Of a stretch of DNA of 56,818 bases, positions 6,331-13,166 are shown in pieces (the first letter of the stretch is position 1; every line of letters begins with the position of its first letter). A program made the translations under genes and the position numbers. Where the stretch lies: positions 1 to 56,818 of IMG/VR virus record IMGVR_UViG_3300017530_000090, one strand, 5' to 3'. The notes under the pieces are model-generated. The model had not been told where the DNA came from. It ran no database searches and worked only from the letters and a program-made list of their open reading frames with translations. This DNA comes from a virus.

Positions 6331-6741
6331 ATGGCACAGATGGTACGCCTGCACTTCGAGGGCCAAGTCGATGTCGAGGTCGATCACGACGGCGAAGACC
6401 CTGAAGCGTGGGCAGCGGCCATCCTGGCGACTTGGGAGACACTGAACGAGCACAAGATAGCCGAAGCCGCCAAGATGAACGGACACACGATCCTGAACGA
6501 GTCGTGCGGCCCGCACGGGCAAGAGAGGAGCAACGTACATGGGATACTACATCGAGGTTCCGCACCCGAAGGGCAAGGCGCAGCAGTTGGCCGATCTGCA
6601 CGGCGCGACCACGCTGGCAGCAGGGCCGCCCACCGCCTTCACGGAAGTGCCAGAAGGCATGGCCCTGATCTGCGTCGTGATCGACCTGCATCTGGCGTTT
6701 TGGTTCCGAGTCGCGCAGCTTGCCCTAGAGGTTCCGCTTGA
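6331..6741 (+). CDS. Hypothetical protein (136 aa as read; real end uncertain)
   Basis: Starts after AGAAGGGTGATTAGT and begins VRLHFEGQVDVEVDHDGEDPEAWAAAILATW, a well-formed small acidic domain. After about residue 70 (GQERSNV) the frame runs under the next gene for 200 bp and becomes arginine-rich and alignment-poor. The original gene probably ended near 6540, with the present end created by a deletion or shift. Confidence 0.55.
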   Translation: MAQMVRLHFEGQVDVEVDHDGEDPEAWAAAILATWETLNEHKIAEAAKMNGHTILNESCGPHGQERSNVHGILHRGSAPEGQGAAVGRSARRDHAGSRAAHRLHGSARRHGPDLRRDRPASGVLVPSRAACPRGSA

Positions 6742-6877
6742 ATGGTGTAACGCTTTCGCCCGCAGGGGCGTTAGAGAGAGTGAGGATAGCTATGCCAGCA
6801 GAGATGACGCAAGCGCAAATCGATGTGTTGGGCGAGATTCGGGAGAGGGTCGCCAAGCACCGGCTGACGCGGGGTAA
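6539..6877 (+). CDS. Hypothetical protein, probably 3'-damaged (112 aa)
   Basis: The start follows AGAGGAGCAACGTAC. The first 45 residues (MGYYIEVPHPKGKAQQLADLHG to ALICVV) resemble small phage proteins with a conserved IEVP...LICVV frame that I have seen but cannot name. Beyond residue 45 the sequence loses that pattern and runs under the following gene, so an internal deletion is likely. Confidence 0.55.
   Translation: MGYYIEVPHPKGKAQQLADLHGATTLAAGPPTAFTEVPEGMALICVVIDLHLAFWFRVAQLALEVPLEWCNAFARRGVRESEDSYASRDDASANRCVGRDSGEGRQAPADAG
6748..6773. other. Short hairpin TAACGC/GCGTTA
   Basis: A 6-bp stem (6748-6753 with 6768-6773) encloses a GC-rich loop, immediately upstream of the ribosome binding site for the ATG at 6792. 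It could modulate translation. It lies inside the overlapping ends of two damaged genes. Confidence 0.4.
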
Positions 6878-7325
6878 GTACACACTAGGGCGACCGGCCT
6901 ACGGCGGTGAGCACCGCTCCATCGTGGTGCCCGTCCTACGGGGCGGAATCGCAATCGGGTACGTCCGCATCGGCCCTGGCGGCAATGTGGGTCTCCAAGG
7001 GTGCTGCGGGCCGTGTTCGAGGAGCAGGAACATGACCAAGACGCTTGACGAGCTACGGCTACAGATCGCCGAGTACGCGCCGATAGTGGACACGCCGGTC
7101 GACCCGTTTGCCCACAACATCGTGGGCCTCTGCCTGTCGCAGATCGACCGCGAGTTTGGCACGGCTGAAGCGAACAAGGCCATCGACGCATTCGATCTTG
7201 AGGAGAAGGGCTGGCACAAGTTGGGCGTGTGCAAGGCGGGCGACGTTCGCTATAAGCGCCATCGGTACGAGACCACGGGCCAGTGTGTGCGCTGCGGCGC
7301 ACCGAACCCACGAGGGGGTGACTGA
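6792..7325 (+). CDS. Composite hypothetical protein (177 aa), possible gene fusion
   Basis: The start at 6792 has a GAGGATAGCT site. The first part (residues 1-80) ends in GCCGPCSRSRN. An in-frame ATG at 7032 preceded by CGAGGAGCAGGAAC begins a separate-looking protein (MTKTLDELRLQIAEYAPIVDTPV... DREFGTAEANKAIDAFDLE) that closes with a CVRCGAPNP zinc knuckle. An in-frame deletion that removed a stop, or two nested products, both fit. No family recognised. Confidence 0.6.
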   Translation: MPAEMTQAQIDVLGEIRERVAKHRLTRGKYTLGRPAYGGEHRSIVVPVLRGGIAIGYVRIGPGGNVGLQGCCGPCSRSRNMTKTLDELRLQIAEYAPIVDTPVDPFAHNIVGLCLSQIDREFGTAEANKAIDAFDLEEKGWHKLGVCKAGDVRYKRHRYETTGQCVRCGAPNPRGGD

Positions 7326-7762
7326 TGTCTTCGTACAACCAGGTTGAAGAGACCCGCACCCTGGCCGAGACGTTGGGCCTGGCGACCACGGAAATCTTGG
7401 CCCTCTACGACGAGATGGCTGATCTCTGTGCCACGATTGCGGCCCAATTCCCCGCAACGCACGAAAAGATCGGTAAGTATCGGCAGGCGTTTCGCGCCCT
7501 GACGGCCCTGGACGAAGCAAGGGGAGTGCTCAACGAGCTGCTAGAACGTGTAGACCCGCCGGAGCGGAACCTGCCGGTGGCGATCACGGTGGGTAAACAA
7601 ACGGGGTACAACCGGGCCACGTCGCAGCGTGTCCGGCTTGGGAATGCGGTAGTGCGGCTGGTGGGAGTTAAGGACGCTTTGATGGATGAGGGCCTGGCAG
7701 CAGACCTGACCAAAATCATCGAGGAGCTAGGGAATGTTACTTTCCCCCAGCGATACGGTTAG
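7325..7762 (+). CDS. Hypothetical helical protein (145 aa)
   Basis: TGATG overlap with the previous stop. The product is almost entirely helical and soluble (LAETLGLATTEILALYDEMADL, RGVLNELLERV). A short beta-like segment VAITVGKQTGYN interrupts it. No known motif. Its 3' end overlaps the start of the rtcB fragment by 29 bp. Confidence 0.7.
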   Translation: MSSYNQVEETRTLAETLGLATTEILALYDEMADLCATIAAQFPATHEKIGKYRQAFRALTALDEARGVLNELLERVDPPERNLPVAITVGKQTGYNRATSQRVRLGNAVVRLVGVKDALMDEGLAADLTKIIEELGNVTFPQRYG

Positions 7763-8348
7763 CCCACGCCCGTCGATTGCGGGCCTGCTTCGACGCAGGG
7801 TTGGCAGCGTAGTATTGTCGATCCCGTGCGCGAATCAACTCGCGGTTGGCCTCTCGGTATTGGCGTTCGCCGAGGAGAACCGGCGCGAAATGCTCGAATC
7901 CATCTACGATGCGTTCGGTTCGCTGCGATGGCCGGACTTGGGCATCGACTTGACGGTCGACACCCATCACAACTTCGCGGCGATGGAGCACCACGCCGGT
8001 GAGAACCTGATGATCCACCGGACGGGCGCGGTCAAGGCCACGGGCCTTGTAACCATCCCTGGCTCAATGGGCACCGCCAGCTACATCGGTGAGGGTCTGT
8101 CATCGCCGGACTCGTTCAACACTTGCTCCCACGGAGCGGGCCGGTTGATGGGCCGGAAGGTAGCGAACCGTACCATCACCCGCGCGCAGGCCGTCAAGTC
8201 GATGGCACACGTGGTCTACGGCGTCCGCGAGGGCAAGTATGACGAGATGCCGGACTGCTACAAGAAGATCGACGAGGTGATGGCCACGCAGTCTGATCTA
8301 GTGGAGCCGCGCTACCGGCTGACGCCGCTGACTGTGGTAAAAGGATGA
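7734..8348 (+). pseudogene. rtcB: RNA ligase RtcB, C-terminal fragment
   Basis: From about residue 43 the protein is clear RtcB C terminus: HHNFAAMEHH (metal-binding His region), TIPGSMGTASYI, the guanylylated-His motif SHGAGRLMG, and the closing HVVYGVREGK...IDEVMATQSDLVEP...TVVKG. RtcB is normally 400-480 residues. The first half with the Asp/Cys and NH metal ligands is absent. The first 42 codons are antisense to an HNH tail. A deletion seems to have joined an HNH gene to rtcB, so catalytic activity is unlikely. Confidence 0.85.
7737..7871 (-). pseudogene. HNH zinc-tail relic
   Basis: The minus frame ending at 7737 reads YREANRELIRARDRQYYAAN and ends RRAWANRIAGGK, a repetitive basic tail common at the C terminus of phage HNH and zinc proteins. 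The N-terminal part is missing, replaced by rtcB antisense sequence from about 7871. It marks one side of the deletion that truncated rtcB. Confidence 0.55.
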
Positions 8349-8405
8349 CAACTATTGCGCGCGAGTACGTGACAACTATTGCGCGCGAGTACGTGACAAC
8401 TATTG
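8346..8405. repeat. 24-bp repeat, two and a half copies, before the gene at 8435
   Basis: TGACAACTATTG followed by CGCGCGAGTACG occurs at 8346 and 8370, and TGACAACTATTG again at 8394. The array starts at the rtcB stop and ends 30 bp before the next start. It resembles a small operator array. Confidence 0.8.
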
Positions 8406-8434
8406 TTCACGAAAATCCGATAGGAGGTACGACA

Positions 8435-8962
8435 ATGCTACACAGGAAACTCGAACCCACAACCAAGCAGTTTAGCGCCGCCGCCCGGCGACTGCTGAAC
8501 GGGTACGCCGAGGACATCTCCTTGGCCAAGCTCCATGCCGATGTCGCCGATAGTACGCGCCGCGAGGTACGAGACGCGCTCATCGATCTGTTCGACGATC
8601 CGGGCAGTGCGGCCTACCATGTAGATGACGGCCCGCACAAGGGACGCCTGCTGTGTCTCGACCTGGCCATTCGCTACGAGCCGGACATGAACAAGCTACG
8701 GACGGTGCTGGGCGACCGCTTGGCCACCGTGACCGTAACCGAGCCGGTGTTCAAGCGGGAGAAGGCCGAGGCCGCGATCACAGCGGGCATCGTGACCGAG
8801 GCGGAGCTTGTAGCTTGCGTAGCCGCAGTCCCCAGGATTGCCGTCGTCCTACGAGACGCGGGCGATAGTAGGACTCCGAAAGGCATCGAACCAGGCAAAG
8901 CCCGTGTGACCCCGATCCAACTGGTAAAGCCCCTCAAGCTCAGCGGGATGCCAAAGGCATGA
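8435..8962 (+). CDS. Hypothetical protein (175 aa)
   Basis: ATG 8435 follows an ideal TAGGAGGTACGACA site. The frame is open upstream only because it passes through the 24-bp repeats, so I reject the 8345 start. The product is a mixed alpha/beta soluble protein (AARRLLNGYAEDISLAKLHADVADSTRREVRDALIDLF; later AVVLRDAGDSRTPKGIEPGKARVTPIQL). No recognised family. Confidence 0.75.
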   Translation: MLHRKLEPTTKQFSAAARRLLNGYAEDISLAKLHADVADSTRREVRDALIDLFDDPGSAAYHVDDGPHKGRLLCLDLAIRYEPDMNKLRTVLGDRLATVTVTEPVFKREKAEAAITAGIVTEAELVACVAAVPRIAVVLRDAGDSRTPKGIEPGKARVTPIQLVKPLKLSGMPKA

Positions 8963-9252
8963 GCCAATACCGATGGGACGACGAACGGGGAATGGCGTCC
9001 ATCAACCGTAGCCCAGACACCCGCGACCTCCCGACTGCCGACGAGTTAAAGCGGTGGCTGACAGAGGGCGCAATGCCCTACACCCAGGAGCCGGATCGCT
9101 GTCCGGCCTGCGGACGGGCGGAACAATGCGAGTGCCCGGACTGCCGGTTCTGCGACGGCGGCATTCCATGCCCTGATCTGTGGAGTCCGACGGAGCAAAA
9201 GCGCTGGGGCGTGGGGCCATATCAACCGAATGATCCAACGGGGACAGAGTGA
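8959..9252 (+). CDS. Zinc-ribbon protein (97 aa)
   Basis: ATGA overlap with the upstream gene. The middle has a dense cysteine cluster, CPACGRAEQCECPDCRFCDG, able to bind one or two zinc ions. The C terminus is polar. Probably a small nucleic-acid or protein-binding factor. No named family. Confidence 0.7.
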   Translation: MSQYRWDDERGMASINRSPDTRDLPTADELKRWLTEGAMPYTQEPDRCPACGRAEQCECPDCRFCDGGIPCPDLWSPTEQKRWGVGPYQPNDPTGTE

Positions 9253-9306
9253 TGCCTTCACAGCGGGCCTGGCCATCTTTTTCATCCGAGGCATATGAGG
9301 GCAAGC

Positions 9307-9411
9307 ATGGCAAACGCTTGGATATGGCTCGTGATCTTCTTCGTGGCTATGGTCATCGCCGTGGGTGGGCAGATCGCGCTTTATACTTACCTGGGAGGGA
9401 TGTGGCCATGA
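9307..9411 (+). CDS. Single-span membrane miniprotein (34 aa)
   Basis: MANAWIWLVIFFVAMVIAVG followed by GQIALYTYLGGMWP forms one long hydrophobic helix. GAGGGCAAGC precedes ATG 9307. An in-frame ATG at 9295 would add four residues. It overlaps the next gene by ATGA, so it is translated in the operon. Confidence 0.6.
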   Translation: MANAWIWLVIFFVAMVIAVGGQIALYTYLGGMWP

Positions 9412-9611
9412 GCAATCTACCGGCGACTTGCCCGCGATGCGCGGGCGCCATGATGCCAACCCAGCACGACCTCTATGGAGAGTACCGTGAGTGCCTGTCG
9501 TGTGGCTATCACGCCGACCGACTGGTGGAGCCGCACATTGACCAGACGCCCAAGCGGATTGGCGGACGGGTCGGCGTGCGCCCGAAGCGCAAGCGAGCAC
9601 CAGGAGGATAG
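9408..9611 (+). CDS. Zinc-ribbon protein (67 aa)
   Basis: Starts inside the upstream stop. Two CxxC knuckles (CPRCAGAM and CLSCGY), 22 residues apart, form a classical zinc ribbon, followed by a basic tail (RVGVRPKRKRAPGG) suited to nucleic acid. No family named. Confidence 0.75.
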   Translation: MSNLPATCPRCAGAMMPTQHDLYGEYRECLSCGYHADRLVEPHIDQTPKRIGGRVGVRPKRKRAPGG

Positions 9612-9616
9612 AAGCT

Positions 9617-9742
9617 ATGATGCGGGCAGAGGAGCGGTTCTGGGCCAAGGTGCGGAAGAGTTGCGATCCTAACGGGTGCCGAACCTGCCGAAGCAAACGC
9701 GACCGGGAACGCGCCCGCGCCCGACAAGTGGAGGTCGCCTGA
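9617..9742 (+). pseudogene. HNH endonuclease relic, middle deleted (41 aa)
   Basis: The short ORF joins an HNH N terminus (EERFWAKVRKS) directly to an HNH zinc tail (GCRTCRSKRDRERARARQ). The whole catalytic middle is gone but the frame is intact, so a 41-residue zinc peptide may still be made. It has a GGAGGATAGAAGCT site and overlaps the fic start (TGATG). Confidence 0.75.
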
Positions 9743-10311
9743 TGTACTCGAACGAACTTCTGTGCGAAGCCACACAACAAAGCCAGTTAATTGAGCAGGA
9801 GCCAGTGCGGGGGAAATCTTTTACAAATCACTGGCGTGCGACGCTGCTCTGCCGGACGGCGGCGGAGCAAGGGCAACTACTCCACCCCCGTGTGATTCAA
9901 CAAGTCCTCTCCGAAGGGCTATCGCTGCCGCCAGGCCACCAGCCAGGAGACTATCGGCGCATACGTGTCTATGTCAATACCGCCGATGGCCCACATCATT
10001 TCCCTCCACCGGAGCAGGTAGTTGGACTGATGCAAATGTGGTGGGGCAAGATTCAAGAAGCGTTGCTGCGTGGCGATCCCGATCTGCGGCAAGAGCGCGT
10101 TCGTTGGGCCTTCCATGCCTGGTTCGAGTCGCTGCATCCATATCCTGATTTCAACGGCAGGGTGGGGCGCTGTACATTATGGGGGACAGATATGCTGGCG
10201 GCACGGGAGCTTACTACTATCACCTTTGAGGCCAGGCATCAATACTATCAACGTCTCGGAGATTGGCGGGCGGAGAACCCGGATTGGAAGCAAGGACAAA
10301 TCAGGTGGTGA
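9742..10311 (+). CDS. Fic/DOC family protein (189 aa)
   Basis: Contains the Fic active-site loop HPYPDFNGRVGR (residues 132-143), where His132 would be the catalytic base of nucleotidyl (usually AMP) transfer to a target hydroxyl. The canonical sequence is HPFxDGNGRxxR, so the first Gly is Phe here. A typical Fic beta-flap/helix region (YRRIRVYVN...HHFPPPEQV) precedes it. An N-terminal SQLIEQ (residues 14-19) is close to the (S/T)xxxE(G/N) self-inhibitory motif. Likely a cytoplasmic modifier of a host protein or a toxin. Start 9742 is chosen for the coupling to the upstream stop. Confidence 0.85.
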   Translation: MYSNELLCEATQQSQLIEQEPVRGKSFTNHWRATLLCRTAAEQGQLLHPRVIQQVLSEGLSLPPGHQPGDYRRIRVYVNTADGPHHFPPPEQVVGLMQMWWGKIQEALLRGDPDLRQERVRWAFHAWFESLHPYPDFNGRVGRCTLWGTDMLAARELTTITFEARHQYYQRLGDWRAENPDWKQGQIRW

Positions 10312-10355
10312 AGTGCCTGTAACAACCATCCCTAATCAGCGTTTAGGCAGGTGAG

Positions 10356-10559
10356 ATGGCACGCAAACTATATGAGGTCAAGACTAGCGTGGTGAGGCGC
10401 ATCACGGTATGCCACCACGTATTCGCCGACAGCAGCACCGAGGCAATACATCTCGTCTTCACAGGCCGGGGCGAACGCATCGGGCGCGCCGAAGAGAGAT
10501 GGGTTGAGAAGCCCAGCCATAATGCGCGTCTGGTGCGGCCCATCCAGGAGGAGGAATAA
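10356..10559 (+). CDS. Hypothetical basic protein (67 aa)
   Basis: Start after AGGCAGGTGAG. Beta-rich (LYEVKTSVVRRITVCHHVFADS, AIHLVFTGRGERIG), resembling a small sandwich fold. Ends in acidic QEEE with TAATG overlap to the next ORF. No family recognised. Confidence 0.65.
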   Translation: MARKLYEVKTSVVRRITVCHHVFADSSTEAIHLVFTGRGERIGRAEERWVEKPSHNARLVRPIQEEE

Positions 10560-10690
10560 TGGGTTGGCTCCTAACTGACGGCCTGGCTTCAACGAAGAAA
10601 ACACTTACCGAGGAAGGAAGGGCTGGCGTTATTGTCGAAGGTGTGGAGCGGATAGCAAGCGGCGGGCACGTGCGAGAGGATAGGAGCTAG
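10559..10690 (+). CDS. Doubtful 43-residue ORF over an HNH relic
   Basis: Excellent GGAGGAGGAATA ribosome binding site and a TAATG overlap, but after about ten codons the DNA's best-preserved signal is an HNH tail in another frame (next entry). The present ORF may be the frameshifted remainder of an HNH gene. Confidence 0.35.
   Translation: MGWLLTDGLASTKKTLTEEGRAGVIVEGVERIASGGHVREDRS
10579..10683 (+). pseudogene. HNH zinc-tail relic
   Basis: In the frame after the TGA at 10576-10578 the DNA reads GFNEENTYRGRKGWRYC followed by RRCGADSKRRARARG, then stop. This is the characteristic ENTYxRxDGxRxCRxC tail of the HNH family intact at 47591-48028. It has no start codon. Confidence 0.7.
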
Positions 10691-10691
10691 C

Positions 10692-10913
10692 ATGAGCGAG
10701 CAACATCCGGCAGGGGAGGTTCACTCCTGGACGGCCACAGCCGATCGCCGGTGGTTCGCACGGTGTGATCTATGCCGTGTCCGGCGGCTGGTAGCCGACT
10801 ACTTCGAGGGCTACCTGCACCACAACAGCCAGGACGTGTGGCTATGGGCGTGCTCTGGCTGCTTGGTAAATGAGATTAGCGACCGGCTAGACCGAGAGAA
10901 GGAGACATCATGA
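10692..10913 (+). CDS. Zinc-ribbon protein (73 aa)
   Basis: GAGGATAGGAGCTAGC precedes the start. CDLCRVRR and WACSGCLV form a four-Cys zinc site in a compact, tryptophan-rich domain (FARCDLC, DVWLWACSGC). Overlaps the next gene by ATGA. Confidence 0.75.
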   Translation: MSEQHPAGEVHSWTATADRRWFARCDLCRVRRLVADYFEGYLHHNSQDVWLWACSGCLVNEISDRLDREKETS

Positions 10914-11149
10914 GCCAAAACTTATTGAACAGGTGTATTCTTGAACTCCAACGCGTTGGGGTGCGGATCACAACGGAGCGTGACACGGTGACGTGCGTGT
11001 TCCCGCCTGATCCAAACGACCTTCACGCTGCGCCGGACGGCGAGGAGCGGGCGTACTCCGAGCTATACTTCACGATGCTCGTGACCCGCACGTTCTTCGA
11101 CCTCGCGGAGCGTGGCATCATCGACGCGGAGACAGGCGAGGCCGTATGA
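10910..11149 (+). CDS. Hypothetical protein (79 aa)
   Basis: ATGA-coupled. Reads as a small alpha/beta protein with a beta strand pair (VGVRITTERDTVTCVFPPDP) and a helix (YFTMLVTRTFFDLAERGII). No domain recognised. Confidence 0.65.
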   Translation: MSQNLLNRCILELQRVGVRITTERDTVTCVFPPDPNDLHAAPDGEERAYSELYFTMLVTRTFFDLAERGIIDAETGEAV

Positions 11150-11339
11150 GGGCGCTTACCGCAGCCGAAATTCACGGCCTGGCCCGCGAGGTCTCCGCCC
11201 GACCCCGTTATACCTACTACCTGCGCCGGAGCACGTGGCGGGCGCCGAGGCTGCTGAGCAGGGCGCACTGCCATGTCCGCACATGATCGCGCTCAACCTG
11301 GACTTCCGGGTGCGCGTACAGCAGGCTGGGATTAGTTAG
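11146..11339 (+). pseudogene. Small protein with apparent -1 frameshift
   Basis: From ATG 11146 (coupled) the frame gives MRALTAAEIHGLAREVSARP, then YTYYLRRSTWRA, and becomes arginine-rich before stopping at 11286. The other frame after about 11245 is plainly coding (GAEAAEQGALPCPHMIALN, then LDFRVRVQQAG) and stops near 11335. A single -1 shift or an indel in the GC-rich 11235-11250 joins the two. Last rightward gene; it meets the leftward block tail to tail. Confidence 0.5.
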
Positions 11340-11632
11340 CGGACAATGTCACCGGCCACCGGACGGTTGGCCGTTACCGCGCGCAGGCCCATCTCGACCA
11401 ACACGGCCTGCGTCGCGTCGTAGAAGACGTCCATGTCCTCCACAGCCAGGCTTGGAAGCGGCCTGGCCTCGGCGTCCAAGAACATCACGTGATAGGAGAT
11501 GGGCGCGCCGCCCTCGGTCTGCCGTTCGAGGATCATGACGTAGCCGAGAATGGTGCGGACGCCCGGTGGCTCGTTGAGATCAACTACCGGCCATCTCCAC
11601 TCGCTCGTGCGGGCCTGAAAGCCACTAGTCAT
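11336..11632 (-). CDS. Hypothetical protein (98 aa)
   Basis: Last gene of the long leftward block. Start placed at ATG 11632 (a TTG at 11650 is an alternative). Beta-rich N half (TILGYVMILERQTEGGAPISYHV) and helical C half (DVFYDATQAVLVEMG). No family recognised. Confidence 0.65.
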   Translation of the reverse strand: MTSGFQARTSEWRWPVVDLNEPPGVRTILGYVMILERQTEGGAPISYHVMFLDAEARPLPSLAVEDMDVFYDATQAVLVEMGLRAVTANRPVAGDIVR

Positions 11633-11677
11633 TGTCGTCACACACGCCAAAGCGCCTGAATCGTTCGAGCGATGCCC

Positions 11678-11911
11678 TCATGGAAGCATCCGATCAGGGA
11701 TTTGCTTCGCCGAAGTTTCCAGACGTTTCATCATTACAACCATTGGCGCACGAGTCGGCACCTCTAGCCGACGGGCCTCACTGTTGCAGGTGGGGCAGCG
11801 AATGCAGGCTGAGTCCCGCTCCGCCATCAGGAGCCGGGCCTCGAACGTCTCGCCATCACGCGAGCACTGACTGCTCAGGCATCTAAAATCGTAGGTCGGA
11901 ATCGCAATCAC
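11678..11911 (-). CDS. FmdB-like zinc-ribbon protein (77 aa)
   Basis: Begins IAIPTYDFRC and carries CLSSQC and CIRCPTC pairs, the layout of FmdB-type zinc ribbons (short proteins starting PxYDYxC). The start is the GTG at 11911, whose last bases make the TGA of the upstream HNH gene (GTGA). Function unknown in phages; a nucleic-acid or protein-binding role is inferred. Confidence 0.7.
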   Translation of the reverse strand: MIAIPTYDFRCLSSQCSRDGETFEARLLMAERDSACIRCPTCNSEARRLEVPTRAPMVVMMKRLETSAKQIPDRMLP

Positions 11912-12330
11912 CCCTTTCGGCCCCAACGGGCGAGTGCGGCCCTTCGGGATTGTTCAGATCGTTGTTCAGGTGTCATTCGGCCAAACCGACCGCCCGCCGC
12001 ATAGAACTCGGCCATCGCCGCCTGACGCCGGACTACTTGTTGTGACGACTGCTTGCGGCCCTTGTGTGTCCGCGACTTTAGCGCGCGGGCTTCGGGTGTA
12101 TTCTGAGCCGCCGACATCCTCGCCCGCGTCACAGCGTTTCGACGGCGACCAAGATGGTGATGACGCTGATGCGCGGTCGTAGTCATCAGCTTCAGGTTCT
12201 CCAGCCGATTATCGGTGATGTCACCGTTCCGATGATGAATCACATGGTCATCCGGGACGGAACGGCCGTTGGCCTCTTCCCATACCAATCGATGCTCTCG
12301 AACACCATTGCGGCTAGGATACGTCGCCAT
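11908..12330 (-). CDS. HNH homing endonuclease (140 aa)
   Basis: The HNH core is EHRLVWEEANGRSVPDDHVIHHRNGDITDNRLENLKLM, with HHRNGD supplying the metal-binding His and N-D-N-R-x-E-N-L completing the motif. The C-terminal part is basic and repetitive, NUMOD/AP2-like (TRARMSAAQNTPEAR). ATG 12330 has a GAGGGTTGTT site and overlaps the upstream gene, so this copy is translated in the operon and lacks its own promoter. Site-specific nicking or cleavage with intron-less homing is inferred. Confidence 0.85.
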   Translation of the reverse strand: MATYPSRNGVREHRLVWEEANGRSVPDDHVIHHRNGDITDNRLENLKLMTTTAHQRHHHLGRRRNAVTRARMSAAQNTPEARALKSRTHKGRKQSSQQVVRRQAAMAEFYAAGGRFGRMTPEQRSEQSRRAALARWGRKG

Positions 12331-12778
12331 AACAACCCTCGGCATGGGCCGCCGTTGGCGCTAGCGCTACGGAACAGCCCGGACACTCCTTGTACTCCGC
12401 CTTCGCACAAGTGCAGATGATCGCCAACTCACGGCAACCCGTGCAGCGGTCGGCCATCATCGGCTCAGCCTCCAGCCCGCATTGCTTACAGGAGCGCGGC
12501 GGAATCTTGATGTCGTTGTCCGGGTGATCATCATTCGGGATAGTCAGGCCGAAATCGATCCACAGGAAAGCGAAGCTGAACTTGAACTCTGGCCCACGGG
12601 CCATGTCTTGCTCACCGGGGACTTCGGCCGTGTGCGGCGGAACGAAGTGGATGAAGAAATCGAAAGCGAAGCCGATGTACGGGTGCCAGGAACCCCAGAC
12701 ATTGACGATTCGAGACGTGCGCCAGTCGAAGGATCGGGTGTCGAACAGCAGGTGCCAGAACCATTTGAGTGCGTTCAT
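12314..12778 (-). CDS. Cysteine-rich hypothetical protein (154 aa)
   Basis: The N half is aromatic and hydrophobic (WFWHLLF, WHPYIGFAFDFFIHFVPPH, FKFSFAFLWIDFGLTIP), possibly membrane-associated or a beta barrel. The C half holds CKQCG, CTGC, CTC and CPGC motifs, enough for two zinc ions. No family recognised. Coupled to the upstream gene by ATGA. Confidence 0.7.
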   Translation of the reverse strand: MNALKWFWHLLFDTRSFDWRTSRIVNVWGSWHPYIGFAFDFFIHFVPPHTAEVPGEQDMARGPEFKFSFAFLWIDFGLTIPNDDHPDNDIKIPPRSCKQCGLEAEPMMADRCTGCRELAIICTCAKAEYKECPGCSVALAPTAAHAEGCYGDVS

Positions 12779-13011
12779 GAACGGCCCCCCAGCTTACCAC
12801 GGGCCTCGGCCCATACCACGACTGCGCGGGCGTAACCGAGCTTGTTGATCTCCTGCGTCAGCCGTCCGACCTCGCGGCGACAAGCGATCAGCGCCGCCTC
12901 GGCGGTCGCCTTGCCGAACATGGCCTTATGCAACCCATCGGCAAGCTCTAGCTCGTCCGGTGTCAGGACGTGGACTTTGGGCTTGGCGGTCGACGTCTTC
13001 GTTCGGGCCAT
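12775..13011 (-). CDS. Hypothetical helical protein (78 aa)
   Basis: Basic N terminus, then two helices (ELELADGLHKAMFGKATAEAALIACRREVGRL) typical of a small coiled-coil. Overlaps both neighbours by 1-4 bp. No motif. Confidence 0.65.
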   Translation of the reverse strand: MARTKTSTAKPKVHVLTPDELELADGLHKAMFGKATAEAALIACRREVGRLTQEINKLGYARAVVVWAEARGKLGGRS

Positions 13012-13166
13012 TAGGTTCCCCCATTTCGCTTGCGGTGATTGCGGCCGCGTACCTGCTTCTCTACTACGTCCCTGTAGACCTCCCCGGTGCGCTTACCGTG
13101 AAGCCGCATCCTCTTGCGGGTCTTCCGGTCGCGGCGACTCCACGGTGTCCTGTCCCGCTTGTGCAT
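13011..13166 (-). CDS. Arginine-rich peptide (51 aa)
   Basis: From ATG 13166: MHKRDRTPWSRRDRKTRKRM... strongly basic (over a third Arg/Lys). It overlaps the end of the membrane protein gene by 74 bp, more than usual here, so its reality is uncertain. If real it is a nucleic-acid-binding peptide. Confidence 0.45.
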   Translation of the reverse strand: MHKRDRTPWSRRDRKTRKRMRLHGKRTGEVYRDVVEKQVRGRNHRKRNGGT

